In this document: positions 35,282-48,700 of the stretch, in pieces
How positions within the stretch are numbered: the first letter of the stretch is position 1
Layout of the letters: each line of letters opens with the position of its first letter
NCBI GenBank assembly: GCA_963920765.1
Contig: OY987249.1
Location: forward strand, 10,416,817-10,480,816
DNA from: Ulota crispa
Taxonomy: Eukaryota > Streptophyta > Bryopsida > Orthotrichales > Orthotrichaceae
Direction: 5' to 3'
Length of the DNA: 64,000 nt
Notes under the pieces: generated by a model
What the model was told of the DNA's origin: nothing
Databases searched by the model: none
The model's input: the letters and a program-made list of their open reading frames with translations, nothing else
Program-made: the position numbers and the translations under genes

Positions 35282-37999
35282 ATGGTGTCTGATGCAAGCA
35301 AGAAGAAGGCCGCTGCCAAGAAGCTGGCCGCTGCAGAGAAGCGCGGATCCAAGGCTGCTGCTGTGGTTGCGCAAACGAAGTTGAATGATGTGACGAATGG
35401 AACCGGCGCTGATAGTTTGGCGGACGAGTTGGCGGCGGCGAACATCACAGATCGGACTTGTACGGGTGTTCTAGGATCGCATGCTCAGTCGAGGGATATT
35501 CACGTAAGTTTTGTGTGTTGATATGTAAAGACGCGTTTTTTGGTCTAAAATTTGCTATGTTGTTTTATTTTTGGGAATCACGTTGTTTGAGTGTCATGTC
35601 AGGTTCGCCTTAGCCTCCAAGTTCATTAAATCTCTCTCAGAGTCAATAAAATTGTTGCTTGTTTTGCAAAACAGTAAGTGTCGTTGCGGGACAGTTGTCT
35701 TTTGGTGTTGACTTGCCGTATTTTTCAAACGAATCTTGGTCGCTATTTGTAGCTTGTGTATTCCTTTTTATAGTTTAGCTCTTAGGCTACAATTGAGGAT
35801 TTTTTTCATTGTCGTTTGTGCAGATTGAATCTCTATCGGTGACATTTCATGGCCATGAGCTGGTAGCAGATTCAACATTGGAACTGAATTATGGAAGGTA
35901 TAGAATGATCTTTATGTTTCGAGTTTATGCTATCTGTTTTTCCCCAGGAATTTAGTGATTAGTTGATTGGCAGTATATATCGTATGTTATTGTCTGTATC
36001 TTCATTATCCGTTGGTAGAGCTTTTTTTAACGCCCAGTTTTGTTACTGAAGGTTCATATTTATGTTTTCAGTCGGTCTTAGTACTGGTGCACCGTAGTGA
36101 CTTTGATTTTGCATTTGAGAACAGTGAAGTAGATATTGGAAGCATAATTGTTTATACTTTAGTTTGTGACAATTGAGTTGGTGCAAAATTGAAGTACAAA
36201 GAATATTGTAAAAGGTACGATTTTGAAAACTGACATCTGTTTTTCTCTTGACAGACGGTATGGTCTGCTTGGTTTGAACGGATGTGGAAAGTCGACATTG
36301 CTTACGGCAATTGGACGTCGGGAAGTGCCGATTCCAGAACATATGGATATCTACCACTTGACTAGGGAAATTGATGCGACCGACATGACATCCCTTGAGG
36401 CAGTCATGAACGTGGATGCGGAGAGGTTGGTTTTGGAAAAAGAAGCAGAGAAGCTCGCACAACAAGTGAGTTCCAAGCTTTTGGTCCTTTGATTTGTCTG
36501 TACTGTCATTTTAATGTAGAATTCAAATTTTTACACATGTAGTAGTGACCTGGACAATTCTTAACGAAGTTTTTTTATACAGGATGATGGTGGTGGTGAG
36601 CCTTTGGAACGGATCTATGAAAGGTTGGAGGCGATGGATTCGGCAACTGCAGAAATGCGAGCAGCTCAAATATTGCATGGTTTAGGTTTTACGAAGAAGA
36701 TGCAAAATAAGAAGACGCGTGATTTCTCGGGAGGGTGGAGAATGAGGGTAGCTTTGGCTCGCGCGTTGTTTATGAATCCAACTATTCTCCTGTTGGATGA
36801 ACCTACGAATCATCTTGGTGCGTTGTTCTACTCGTAATTGGTATCATTTATTTTATGGTGACGTACTGCATAGGAAAGATAATGTCAATTGGAGCTTTTA
36901 GAGCGTAAGGTTGCGTTTGCTAAGAGATTATACTCTGATTTTGGCAGATCTGGAGGCATGTGTGTGGTTGGAGGAGACCCTGAAGAAGTTTGAGCGGATT
37001 TTGGTGGTTGTGTCCCATTCCCAAGATTTTCTGAATGGAGTTTGCACAAACATAATCCACATGCAGAGCAAGCAGCTCAAGTTCTACTCTGGAAATTATG
37101 ATCAGTTTTGCCAAACACGCTCAGAGCTTGAGGAGAACCAAATGAAACAATACCGCTGGGAGCAAGAACAGATTTCAGCGATGAAAGAGTACATTGCTAG
37201 ATTCGGTCACGGATCTGCCAAGCTTGCCCGACAAGCTCAAAGTAAAGAGAAGACCCTGGCGAAGATGGAAAGGGGCGGACTTGCAGAAAAGGTTGTGAGG
37301 GATAAGACCTTGACTTTCAGGTTCACGGATGTTGGAAAACTGCCACCACCTGTGCTCCAGTTTGTCGATCTGAGGTTTGGCTACACGCCTGACCAGCTGA
37401 TCTACGAAAAGGTTGACTTCGGCGTCGACCTTGATTCTCGTATTGCCTTAGTTGGGCCGAACGGAGCTGGAAAGAGTACTCTTCTTAAATTGATGACCGG
37501 TGAACTAGAGCCGCTGGATGGCATGGTTCGTAGACACAACCATCTTCGCATAGCCCAGTATCATCAGCATCTCGCAGAGACTCTAGTCCTAGATGTATCA
37601 GCACTTCAGTACATGATGAATGAGTACCCTGGCTTGGAAGAGGAGAAAATGCGATCTGCAATCGGGCGCTTTGGGTTGACCGGCAAGGCACAGGTAATGC
37701 CTATGGGCAATCTCTCTGATGGACAGAAAAGTCGTGTTATTTTCGCTTGGCTGGCATGGAGACTTCCGCATCTCCTTCTTTTGGATGAACCTACCAATCA
37801 TTTGGATATTGAAACCATCGATTCGCTTGCCGAGGCTCTGAACGAGTGGGACGGCGGGCTTGTGCTAGTGAGTCACGATTTTAGACTCATCAACCAAGTT
37901 GCAAAAGAGATCTGGGTGTGTGAGAAGAAGACCATCACCAGATGGAATGGTGATATCATGGACTTTAAGAAACATCTGAAGAAGACTGCAGGGTTATAA
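35282..37999 (+). CDS. ABCF1: ABC-F ATPase, GCN20/ABCF1 type
   Basis: Five coding exons (35282-35503, 35824-35897, 36255-36465, 36583-36817 and 36948-37999) give 597 residues, close to the usual size of the ABCF1/GCN20 group. The N-terminus is a lysine/alanine-rich basic tail. The first ATPase domain has Walker [10 protein letters not shown] at about 105-113, signature FSGGW at 217-221 and Walker [13 protein letters not shown] at 237-248. The second has GPNGAGKST at about 417-425, signature LSDGQ at about 503 and [12 protein letters not shown] near 527. No membrane domain is present, as expected for the class. ABC-F proteins bind ribosomes; GCN20 works with GCN1 to activate the GCN2 kinase under amino-acid stress, and Arabidopsis ABCF1 is its homologue. 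Every exon join keeps phase. FSGGW in place of LSGGQ in the first domain is common in this group. Confidence 0.95.
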
Positions 38000-39873
38000 G
38001 TCATCATAGACGAGCTGTGCAGAGGGCGTCTCCTGCATCCTCAAAGTTAGATAGATACTGCTATTATTACCAATGATGGAGCCAGTTAGGGACAGGGAGG
38101 TGGATATAAACCTCCAAGTGTGATCTTTTCCACACCCGTAGGTAGGATGTCAAAACATTTTTTCTCCATCCGCGGCTTCAACAGTCAAAGCGCATGGCAA
38201 CAACCGCTTTGCGTTACTCCTTGGGTTTATATCATCGACGTGTATGATTCATGCCCGTGACAACACCGAAGCACAGAATGGAGCGTTAATTTTTATTGAC
38301 CGAGGGACCTGCATTACATGCCAGGTTCTGGTGAGTGAAACTCTGGATATTTTCTACGTGGATTGCAATGCTACAGAGCAAAGCCACAAATGCGGAATCG
38401 TTGTGGGGGATCATGATGATGGCGCTCACATGATGCCTTTATTCATGGATTAATAGTTTCTGAAGATTTGAAGTATGGGCTGCTTTTCTGGTCAGATATG
38501 TTTCTTCTAGAAAGCCGTCCTGCCTGCAGAGGTATTCTTCGCAAAGAGTCTTGGAATGTTATGATAGACGCATTCCCAGAATAAGGCTCTCATTTTTGTA
38601 ATTTTCTTTTAGTACGATGTTCTAAATTTTCTAATATTGAGTCAAACATAGCGATTTTTCGCCCACGCACCTGTGTAATATTTTCTAGTAATTTGAGTAT
38701 TGGTATGACCAGTTTGCTTCCAGCTCATGTTACATCTTTGTGCTCTTCACTCAATATCACTCTATTATGATGCCAAGTGTAATCGAGTGAAGTTCTGTGA
38801 TTTAACATTCCAGATTCAAGTTTTGGTTCGTATTCATCAACAGATAGCAAGTAGAGTTTGAAGCATTTTCAGATGTTCTCTGCTTAGGTCTGCTGTTGTT
38901 TGTGAGAATCGGACAGAGAGAACTTGACTAAAGTTCAGGGAAAGCAATCGACAAAAAATCCGGAAGCAAACCCTAAAAAAAGCATATGATAAATCAATCA
39001 CTACTCAATGAAAATAGTATATAAATTGATCAGCCAAAATTCAAAAAGAAACTAATGAACTGTCGAATGTATGTGACACTGGAATTAGGCTATGGATATA
39101 ATGCTGGAACAAGGCTATGGATTAAAAATGAAATAGGAGGACAAAACCAATTGACTTTCCACTATCTGTACAGTGCCGAAGATTAGAAATAAATTATCCT
39201 TATAAGTTTAAAGTAGAATAGCTTTGAGTACAAAAGATTTGGCATAACGTAGTTGCAGAAATATGTTTTTTAATGTATTAATCGAATCTGGAAAGTCTTT
39301 GTATATATGATATTTTGTCAAATTTTGTCAAGCCTTCACTTGTATAATGCAACTCATTGTGAAGCCTCTTAGAGCAGCCTCAATGGCAGCGCCATGTGGG
39401 GCTTGCAGGGCTTGCTTCAGTATAAAGGACAAGAAAAAAAGACCCAATGGAAATCATAATCAACACATGTAGTTGGAAAGGAGAGCTTTGAAGTAGTATT
39501 TTGTAACTCATTAGTATGCACATTTAGTGAAGTAAAAAGGTGTAATCAACAAGGTCATGATGATAGTTAAGCTTATATTTGAAGTAGGGAAGAGCTATTC
39601 CCTAAAACAACCTCATCCCCTTGCAGATTTTTGATGTGACCCCACTTCATGTTAGATGATAGCATGTTAGTTCTCCAAAATTTAAAAAGTGGCCCCACCC
39701 CATATCATAGCTTGTAAAAAAGCTTGCACTTCTTTGGTTCCAACCAATAGCCCCACATTCTCCAGTCCCAACCAATGGCCTTACAAATGTCATAGTATCA
39801 ACTATTTTTCTTGTTCTAGCCAAGCTGGTGGTAGGAATTAAATTACACTAGGTGCCAGTTCCTATGTCAGCCC
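38000..39873. other. ABCF 3' region and intergenic
   Basis: The first 600 bases are GC-richer and probably 3' UTR. A 69-codon frame at 38244-38453 has no recognisable product. No other gene was seen. Confidence 0.4.
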
Positions 39874-40003
39874 CACTACAAGAAAAAGGCCCTTTTTGAC
39901 TCAGCACTATGACTATCGTCAATCAATTTGAACACATTTTGTGTCCAAAATGACTCACGGTAGTCATAGTGCTGAGTCAAAAAAGGGCCTTTTTCTTGTA
40001 GTG
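39874..40003. mobile_element. CACTA-type MITE, 130 bp
   Basis: The ends CACTACAAGAAAAAGGCCC and its reverse, closing CTTGTAGTG, form arms of about 45 bp. The flanks are a 3-bp duplication, CCC (39871-39873 and 40004-40006). CACTA ends with a 3-bp duplication define the En/Spm (CMC) superfamily. It carries no transposase. Confidence 0.95.
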
Positions 40004-40229
40004 CCCCCTTTCTATGTTACTAGATTGTTTAGGGGCATTGGGTCTCTTCCCTCATAATACAACTCACTACTCACAAGATCCATTCAACAAATTGTTAAAC
40101 TCTTTTACTACTTTCATTTGCACAATTACAATTGAGGTTGCTCTTATGCACCTCTAATGACTTCAACAATGAGTGAAATGCATGCACACATGAATGAAAA
40201 CTAGGCCAAATGAAGTACAGAACCCCATG

Positions 40230-40330
40230 TTTGATCAATATGGAGTTGTCAGTTATATATGGAGTGTATTTGGACTTTGTGTTGGTCCAAATACACTCCA
40301 TATATAATTGGTAACTCCATATTGATCAAA
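40230..40330. repeat. 100-bp hairpin element
   Basis: TTTGATCAATATGGAGTT and TATATATGGAGTGTATTTGG on the left are matched in reverse on the right around a short TTTGTGTTG loop. A few mismatches are present. It is probably a MITE, with no clear target duplication. Confidence 0.75.
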
Positions 40331-40746
40331 TACGGAGTTACAAATTCACAATGTCATTACCAATTGTTTACAAAAATGAGGGTGGCAATATCAAGACCCT
40401 TAAGTTATGGTTCAAACATAACTAGATTTTGAATTATAATTGGGGAAATGAGTGTATCACTGGTTTGTCAAGTGTATTGGAGTCATGGTTCAAGCAACCT
40501 TTGATGAGCACATCCTTGTAGAATTTTTTGTGAAGTCTTTGTTCACTTTAACGATGCATTGCAAATTTTTTGAGGTAGAATTGTCATTCTAAAGCCAACT
40601 TTCAGAGAGAATAAAAAGGTTTTTTTGCTCTTTTTCTGATTAGTAAAACTATAGAAGGTTGTAATTTTTTTTCTTCTCATAATCTAAATTAAGTGAGTTG
40701 AGAAATAAACATTGTAGTAGCTTAGAAATATCAAAACATGGTTATC

Positions 40747-40910
40747 AAAAGATTTTTATAGTTTAAAAAGAAGGACATGCCATGTATTGTTGAGGCATCA
40801 AAAGATTTTTATAGTTTAAAAAGAAGGACATGCCATGTATTGTTGAGGCATCAAAAGATTTTTATAGTTTAAAACAAAGGACATGCCATGTATTGTTAAG
40901 GCATCAAAAG
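40747..40910. repeat. 53-bp tandem repeat x3
   Basis: GATTTTTATAGTTTAAAA followed by GGACATGCCATGTATTGTT occurs at 40751, 40804 and 40857, nearly identical. It looks recent. Confidence 0.92.
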
Positions 40911-41679
40911 TTTTGAAAGTGGAAAAGTAAGTAGGATTATGTGACAATAGATTGCAAAATGATTTAATAGATGTTGAATTTGAGGGCTTGCAAGAAAATA
41001 TCAAAATCTTGTTTGTCATGGTAGAATACATGAGAGACTATGTTTTGTTATAGTACACAAAGATTGGAAGAGGATTGTATTCATTGACATAACATAAAAA
41101 CAAATGGTTTCAATGTTGAAGGGAAGACTTGGTGTTAGGTTAGTGAAAGAAACTCTCTCTATTTATGTTTTGAAACAAAGAATGACACATAGTGAATGGT
41201 TTATAGAGGATAAACATGCACATGAATGCTAAGGATCACATTGAGCACTGACATGGAGATTTATGCTTGACATTAGATGGATTAGGATATTTTAGTCTTG
41301 ACAAGGTCATTTTTTAGCATGATAATGTTTATGCATATAAGGTGGCTTTTGTTTAGAAATGATTTTTATAACAACCATTGATCATTCTAGAATGGCAAGC
41401 CCAATTTCCAAATCTTTAATTTTATTAAACATAATAGGGATGTTTTCAAATTTTGATCAGGTTCCTATCTAACTCCTCTAGCTTTGTTTCTTCAATTATG
41501 GGAGTGTGGAGGAGTTACAACAATATCATTACAAAATGAGTGTAAAAATTTGTATAATATCAAGCCAAATTAAATTGCAACAATTTTGGGTGCTTGTGGA
41601 AAGTGAAAAAAATTGAGTACATTTGCAAATCGCCTAAAAATTTGAGTCAATATACATAATCAACTTTGTATTTATATAG

Positions 41680-41829
41680 AACGCCATATTCATTAAATTG
41701 GGAAAAAGTGACATTTTGGGACTTTTGGATTTTGTGTTTTTCAAAGAGAACTCAACGAGTTCTCTTTGAAAAACACAAAATCCAAAAGTCCCAAAATGTC
41801 ACTTTTCCCAATTTAATGAGTATGGCGTT
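41680..41829. mobile_element. Near-perfect 150-bp hairpin
   Basis: Arms of about 72 bp, starting AACGCCATA, differ by one base and one single-base indel around a loop of about 5 bp (CAACG). Both flanks carry ATAG (41676-41679 and 41830-41833). It could be a very young MITE or a small-RNA hairpin source. Confidence 0.85.
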
Positions 41830-42306
41830 ATAGTTTGATATTCTAATGGACATCTATTTTCAGTTTTCTTGAGTCTATGTGTTACTTCATGCTTTACTTT
41901 TCTTTGAGTTAAAAGTCTTCTATTTTGATCACTTACACTTATTGTATTGTAAATTTTCTAAGACAAATATCCATACTGACTCATTTGTTGTGGTCACTAC
42001 ATCTTCTTGCACTCTATGTATGTTCTTTTTATGAAAATAATCTTCCCTGACCATTATTAAACACAAAAGATTTACAAATGAAGGTGTTTAAATAATCACA
42101 AATAAGGGGAAAATTTGTGCCCTAGGTTAGCAAGCTAAAGAAAAGCTTTCCTTCATGGTTACAAAAAAATGCAATCAATTGCAATCAAGTATGTTATAGA
42201 AAGTAAACTTTGACAAGAAGGAACACAACGCCTGCACATGTGAGAGGTGTTACAAGTGAAAGGTTCTCGAGAAACCACCAAAGGTTGAGCAATTAGCAAC
42301 AAGTGA

Positions 42307-42509
42307 CACTAAAAGAAAAATAAGGATAAATGATTGCCACAAATTGCAACAATTAGGTCACCAGAACTGTCTTGCAACTGCACAAACAACTGCACAACTA
42401 GATTGTAGTTGTGAAAATGTTGTGCAATTGTTGTGTAATTGCAAGACAGTTCTGGTGACCTAGTTGTTGCAATTTGTGGCAGTCGTTTATCCTTGTTTTT
42501 CTTCTAGTG
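42307..42509. mobile_element. CACTA-type MITE, 203 bp
   Basis: The ends CACTAAAAGAAAAATAAGG and, reversed, CTTGTTTTTCTTCTAGTG extend to arms of about 70 bp (including GGTCACCAGAACTGTCTTGC). The target duplication is TGA (42304-42306 and 42510-42512). The arms are nearly identical, so insertion was recent. It is a different family from 39874-40003. Confidence 0.95.
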
Positions 42510-42901
42510 TGATTGGCACTTAATAGTGGATCCTAGTAACAAACATTGAAGGAAGGGCATTGGCAATTATAGACATGCCAAGGATATTGCAAACACAAGA
42601 CATTGGCAAATAGTCATCATAAATTAATAATATGATTTAGTGTGTCTTCCTATTTGCGATCACCTTTGTTTGTGCCCTTCTGTTGGCAAACAATTTTGCA
42701 ATATCTTGTGCTTATTTGTATTTTTTCTTGAAAAGAATTTTGGAAGGATATTTTTCACTTGAAGGAAGACACGCATAAAGTGTTTCGTGTCCAAATACTC
42801 ATGTTTAAAAGCTTGATAGTACAAGTTATGAAATGAGCAACAATATTGTGTGGTTTGAAGAATCTTCATGTATACCTTATGTAGTGGATCACGCAATTTA
42901 A

Positions 42902-44276
42902 CCCCTGAGCGCCAAAGCCATTTTCACCAAAATCAAGATTTTGGGAGACCTATAACTTTGATGCATTGTATCTCAGTCAATTGGATGATCCACAAAAAAA
43001 TATTTGAAAATAGTGGAACACCTACTTAGAAAACAAAATGCGAGTTTTGTGGACAATTAACCGTGGGAGATGGGAGATTTTAACATTAGATCAAACAATA
43101 TGTGATGGCAAAATCTCATTTTTGGCAAGTAGTTGCTATTTAATGATTTTTACAAAAACTTATAAGCCCTTGATTCATCTCAAATTTTTGAGTAGCAAGA
43201 TTATATGTGAATGCACACACTTGCAAATTATTGAAAATTCAATTTACTTTTTTGTAAGTTAGGTTTTAGGGCTTCAATTTGCTATTGGGCAGAAAACAAT
43301 GACCAACACAATTGGTGAGGGTTGCCCCAAAAAGGGTTTAGAACATGCTTGAACCCTTGCTTGTGAATTTTTTGCCACCAAAAAGTCCATTCAAAGAAGC
43401 TTGCAATGAGTATTGATCAATTATAGCTTGTAAGACATTGTTTGTCACCACTCCCCGTTAGCCCTTTTTTTTTGGCACCATAGGGCCAAAAAGCACCACT
43501 TGAAAAAAGTAGGCAAAAAAACATAAGGGAAAAATAAAGAAAATAAAATAAATGTAGCCAGATAACAACTTAGGGTTTTAAGGGCACGGCTAGAAAGCTT
43601 CAACCTTGGCCATAGTCATCGCCACCTCTAGAGATCATGTGGCATCTCTTGTTTTACTTCAAGCGCCACATTGCTACAAGTTATAGGACAACCTTGCCTC
43701 CATGAATGAAATTTTACATTTTTAAATATTTTAACATGTGCAAATATGAAACCGCATTGTCCATTTTCTTACAAAAACCCTACCAAGTGCTAGATGACAC
43801 CATTCTTTTTAGCAATTTTTGCCTTTTTGCTTGGATATAATTATCTCTAGTGCTTGGAGAATTCAACAATTTTGAGCAATATAGCCACTTTAGCACAAAA
43901 AAAATTCTTGTATTGCCAGAAATTGTCACCAATTTTTAGCACACTATGCCAGATTTGTCATATCTACAATCCACTATTGCCACAACAATTCATCGACGGA
44001 TATGAAGTACTCGCCATATGGGCAACAGTTCAAAATATAATGTAGCCAATTTGGCTTTCTCCCAAAGGGTGCTCCCCATATGGTGTCTCACCCAATTAAG
44101 ACTCTTGAAGCACTTGTATAATATTTGACTTGCCTTGCTATTACTGCACTTACATGAACCACTTGAATACCTTAATAATTAGAATTTACAACAAGGTCAA
44201 AAAACCAGATCCAATACCTCAAACATGCATGTGAAATCCTGTGAGGACTATTTTGGTCCCATGGAGCGTTCAGGGG
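42902..44276. mobile_element. TTAA-flanked element, 1375 bp
   Basis: TTAA (42898-42901) then CCCCTGAGCGCC opens; GGAGCGTTCAGGGG then TTAA (44277-44280) closes. Ten of the first eleven terminal bases agree. No frame longer than about 75 codons lies inside, and none resembles a transposase. Confidence 0.7.
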
Positions 44277-44280
44277 TTAA

Positions 44281-45774
44281 AACCTTACCGCTTGGTAGAT
44301 GTGGACTCTTGATTCACAAAGTAGTACAAACAAAAAAAAATAAACGGATGTGTTGGGTTGCCAATTTAAGAGTGGTTGAGGTAGATAGAAGAATGTACCT
44401 TGTAAATCTCAATCTTCATCTAAATTTGGATTGTCAAACATCAAAACGTAGCACATGGATTTTCTTTGTCCATGTTTTTAGCATATTGCAATCACAATTA
44501 GAGACCGCTATGCTTTGAATTCCTTGGATTCAACGAACACATTTCCTTCTTTATGCAATTGTATTGGGTTGCTAGTTTGAAAGACAGGACCTCTGGTAAT
44601 TCACAGCAGAAATGAGGCACTTAGAAAATAGGCAACAATTCTAAATTTTATCATACCAAGTTACTTAGATGAATTATTGGTGAACTCTAGTAATCATTTA
44701 ACTCCTGAATGCTTTTCCGGTTTGAGTAAAACTTAGTTATGGCAAGATTTACAGTTTTTACAACTATTTTGAAGCTTGCACGTAAGGCAAAGATGTAAAA
44801 CATGGTTTTACACGTCTACCCATGCAATGAAACTTGAAGAGGCTTTAAACTTTTGTCAAACCATTTTGAAGCATCTCACCTTTGCGTTTACATAAAAACA
44901 TAACTGACATTTTTAGGACTTGAAGGACTGAACTACAAAGATGAAATTTTCAGCATGGCATAGTATAAAGACTAAATTTCTTCATGAATGTATTCAAAGT
45001 ACTAAAGTCGTACACTTTGGACTGATTCCTATTAATGTCTCTGTAGAAGCCTATAAGGAACCACCATCAACATTCAGTAAAGTATAATCTTCTTGTGCAT
45101 TCAATAATGTAAAATTGCCGCATTACCACATTCCAAAACGGTTGCAATTAAATGAAAAATGACTTTGGAGAGGATGAATGGTACCTTCAGGAAATAAGGG
45201 ATTTAAGGCTTCACACCGGTAATTGCACTCTTGATGAATCCGTCTCGAAAGTCAGTCTTCAGCGTTCACCAGGCATGGATTAAATCGAATTACAGTTTTA
45301 TTTTTGTCATAACGGAAGGAGTTCTACGCAATTTCTTTCATCTCAACAGTAATGAAAACGTATTTATGTAAGCAACAAAAAGAATACATCCAGAGCTTTC
45401 AGAGCTTCCGGGACGTCAAGAGCAATATGAATAATAATATACCAGAAAATCATAGTACCTGTGGGCATGCCGAGGATTAAAGAGGGGGAAAAATAGAAAA
45501 TTAGGTTCAACCCGGACGAACCACCTACCGACCACACTGTATCACTTCTCAAGTCTGGAGGAAAAAAAATTGTTCCATTAACCTGAGGTAAATGGTTGCC
45601 ACAACAATGTCAACTTCTGAAAGAAGGGACACACGCATCAAGTGGTGCCCCGTGTTTGGTGCCATTATTTCGAAGAATAAATCTACACTACAACGCAAAA
45701 GTTGGAAGGGGCTTTCTTCTTTGAGGCTACTGTACAAATGCCACTGAACTGGACGCAGAAGCTGGCACCTCTCT
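44281..45774. other. Intergenic and 3' region of the ASHH2-like gene
   Basis: A solo TTAA-type end (TTAACTCCTGAATGC) lies at about 44699. Sequence near 45100-45770 is less AT-rich and may be 3' UTR of the minus-strand gene. No other gene was seen. Confidence 0.4.
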
Positions 45775-48700
45775 TCAGGACTGCCCTTCGCCACTCTTCA
45801 ATTTGCTGTAAAGCCCAATTTGCAAGTCTACATAAGCATCCACCTTCTCCTGTAGTTTGCTTCTGAGAATTGTTTTTGTCATTCCCTGCAATCAACCAAA
45901 CAACTTACATCATCTATTTTATACAGTTCCTTGTCCACAAAAACAGAATTCCACATTTGTTTTCGAGAAAATTCAAATGCCATAAGAGCTAAAACTCGTT
46001 CAAGTGTATCCCCCTTACCTGAATTTTGTTCTCCCTATACTTTTTGATTTCCTTACGAGTGACAACTTCAGTCAACTTGCTACAAAACTTCTCCACATCC
46101 TTATAATGTACCTGAATCAAAACCAGCAATGTCGTTAAAAATCAAAACCAGGTTCGCAGAAGTTTCATTTAAAGAAACCAGAGTACTTAAGCTGTAACAC
46201 ACATTGAAATAATAATCATGTTGTTCAATGCCAAAAAAGCATCAACTTACCAAATGCTTCATTTCAACCCGAGCACGGATCATGCCAGAAACCTGCAAAA
46301 GATCCAGAAGATACGAAGAGGATTAGCAATGAAAGCACAACGCTTCTCACAAACGAATATTGTTCGCACAAATGAATAGTTTCAAAACGAAGCTGTGCAC
46401 AAGCTTACATGGTGGTGGAAGCTTGAACATTCAGGAGTATCCCAGCTCATCTCTCTCTGCGCTTTGCTTTGCATGGCTTCTGGATGAGAGTATGCGAGCT
46501 GTGTAGACTCTCTGCTGTCTGGTACACTACGGATGCGATTTACTACGTTTGAATCATGTCCAGATATCCTTGCCCCGTTTTCATCTCTGTGAATACGTGA
46601 AGTAGCTTCTACTTTTATCTCACTCTGAGCAGAACTTGGTGCTACCTCTGGGACCCTGCTAGTGACTACTTCCGATGTGCGGCTACTCCGAAGGCTTGCA
46701 GGTGACATCCCTGGAACGGGAGGCTCCCCTGCCGCTTCAGAATCTCCAGTCTCAGTACTTGCAGATCTCACATAACCCGGAAACCCATCCGACTGTCTTG
46801 GGCCATTAGGCCCCAACCCAGGTCGTACTGAATGGGGTAGAGGTAGCGGTGGAGGTTGAAAGGGGGAGGGAGCAAACATAACACCACCCATAGGGTGCAT
46901 CAAAGGCCATTGCATCGATGGTGGTACAGCATGCATGGATGGAGCAGCCTGTCCTCGATTGAATGCGAAAGGCAAAGGATGCATACCGACTGATGGCATT
47001 TGTACGTGCCCTTGCATTGGGTGTGCTCCAGCATAGGGCCTCTGAGCCGCCGGAGGCAACTCGTTACCCATAGAAACCCTCTGCATGCCCAAGTGCATGT
47101 GCCCAGGAGGAATAGCTTGCCTTTGACCTTGTAATCCTACCGAAACGTGACCAGGTGGATATCCTTGATGATGTTGCAAGCCCCCAGACTGAACGGGTGG
47201 AAAGGGACCTGGCGGCCGTCCTGGTATCCCTGGTTGGGTTGGGGATGATGAAACTCTTGATGAGGGGTCAGAAGAAACTGACATGTGCGAACCGGAAACT
47301 GCTGGAAGATGACGTACTAAGCCATGCAGTGATGCTGGTGCCGCTGAATTAGGCATCCCAGAAGGTGTACTTGCCACAGCAACCGGTGCAGGATCAGTGA
47401 CGGTGTCCCAACGGCTAGGTCTTTTCCGCCTGGTAGTGGTAGGAGGGTTTTCAGACTTCTCTTCCACTGGCCCACCCTGCAGTGTGGGTACCTGCTCTGC
47501 TGAAGTACTAGCTATTGGGCCTACTTGAGGGGACTCTATTACCGATGGCGAGGAATGAGCCACAGGTGCCTGTTGCAAAGGTGATTTGACAACGGGTGTT
47601 TCAGTGTTTATAATTGGTTTGTGTGGCCGTGGTGGAACGTATTGTTTCCTAAAGTCGCGAGCCATTTTCTGAACCTGCATCTCAAAAGCGAGGGTCAATA
47701 CATGAGCAAGAAGAGAGCAATCTTTCCATGTTCACAACGATCGTGCAAAAAGAACCACTCGTCAAAATATTGCGCTATCCATCTCCCAGCCTTTGTAAGA
47801 ACTACCAGAAGTGATTGTTTAGGACTAAAGCTAGAAACCATGTATTTCAAAACCTGGCAGTCACTTTTAAGCAATGCTCTCGAGTCCCTAGACATACAAG
47901 GTTCCTTGCCATACATTAAGTAGTAACACTTGCGACAGATGACAGTATAAGAGGAAAGCAACTGAAAATAGCACAACACTCCAATTGTACTGAATAATAC
48001 CTCCGAATCGTCATGCCTGGAAAGGTCAAAGAGTGTGTCGTAGAAGCTGCACATACATACACGAAACATTCCGATTAGAATTATTTTCAGTATCTCCAAT
48101 AGACACTGAAGCCAGAAGTCTGAAGCTCACAGGCTGAGAACATAGATGTTGGCAAGATGTTGCATTTAAACAAGGGAAACAGCTAAATACGATCAACCCA
48201 ACAAACAAGCAACCAATAATGGGATTTACCATTCTGTGCCTGATCGTGGGGGGCTGTAAATGTGCTCCACGGTCAAAACTTTGTTTTTCGCTAAATGATC
48301 CAAAACCTGTTGACAGAAAAATGATGTAAATCAGGATTGGATTCTCTTATCTGATATAAATAAGAGGTAATCTCAAGGCACAATCAATATCTGATCAAGT
48401 ATGATTTTTAGGGAAAACACATCATGTCGGCAAATAAACCTGGATCAAGATTCGTGACAAACCAAATTTTACAAAGAAAGTGTAGTTTGGAACCTTTATC
48501 AGCTTGCGAAGGATTGGTCTCTTTTCAAAAGACTTTCGGAACTGCTTGAGCAAGTTGTGGAACATCTGTAGACCTGCGTTTCCACCTCACCGTTAGCAAT
48601 CAGGTATTAAGACATCAGGGTGAACATAAACTAAATTTGATCGTAGAGCTCCAATTTATATACAGGATATGCGACTCCGGATTGAACATAATTAAGAGCG

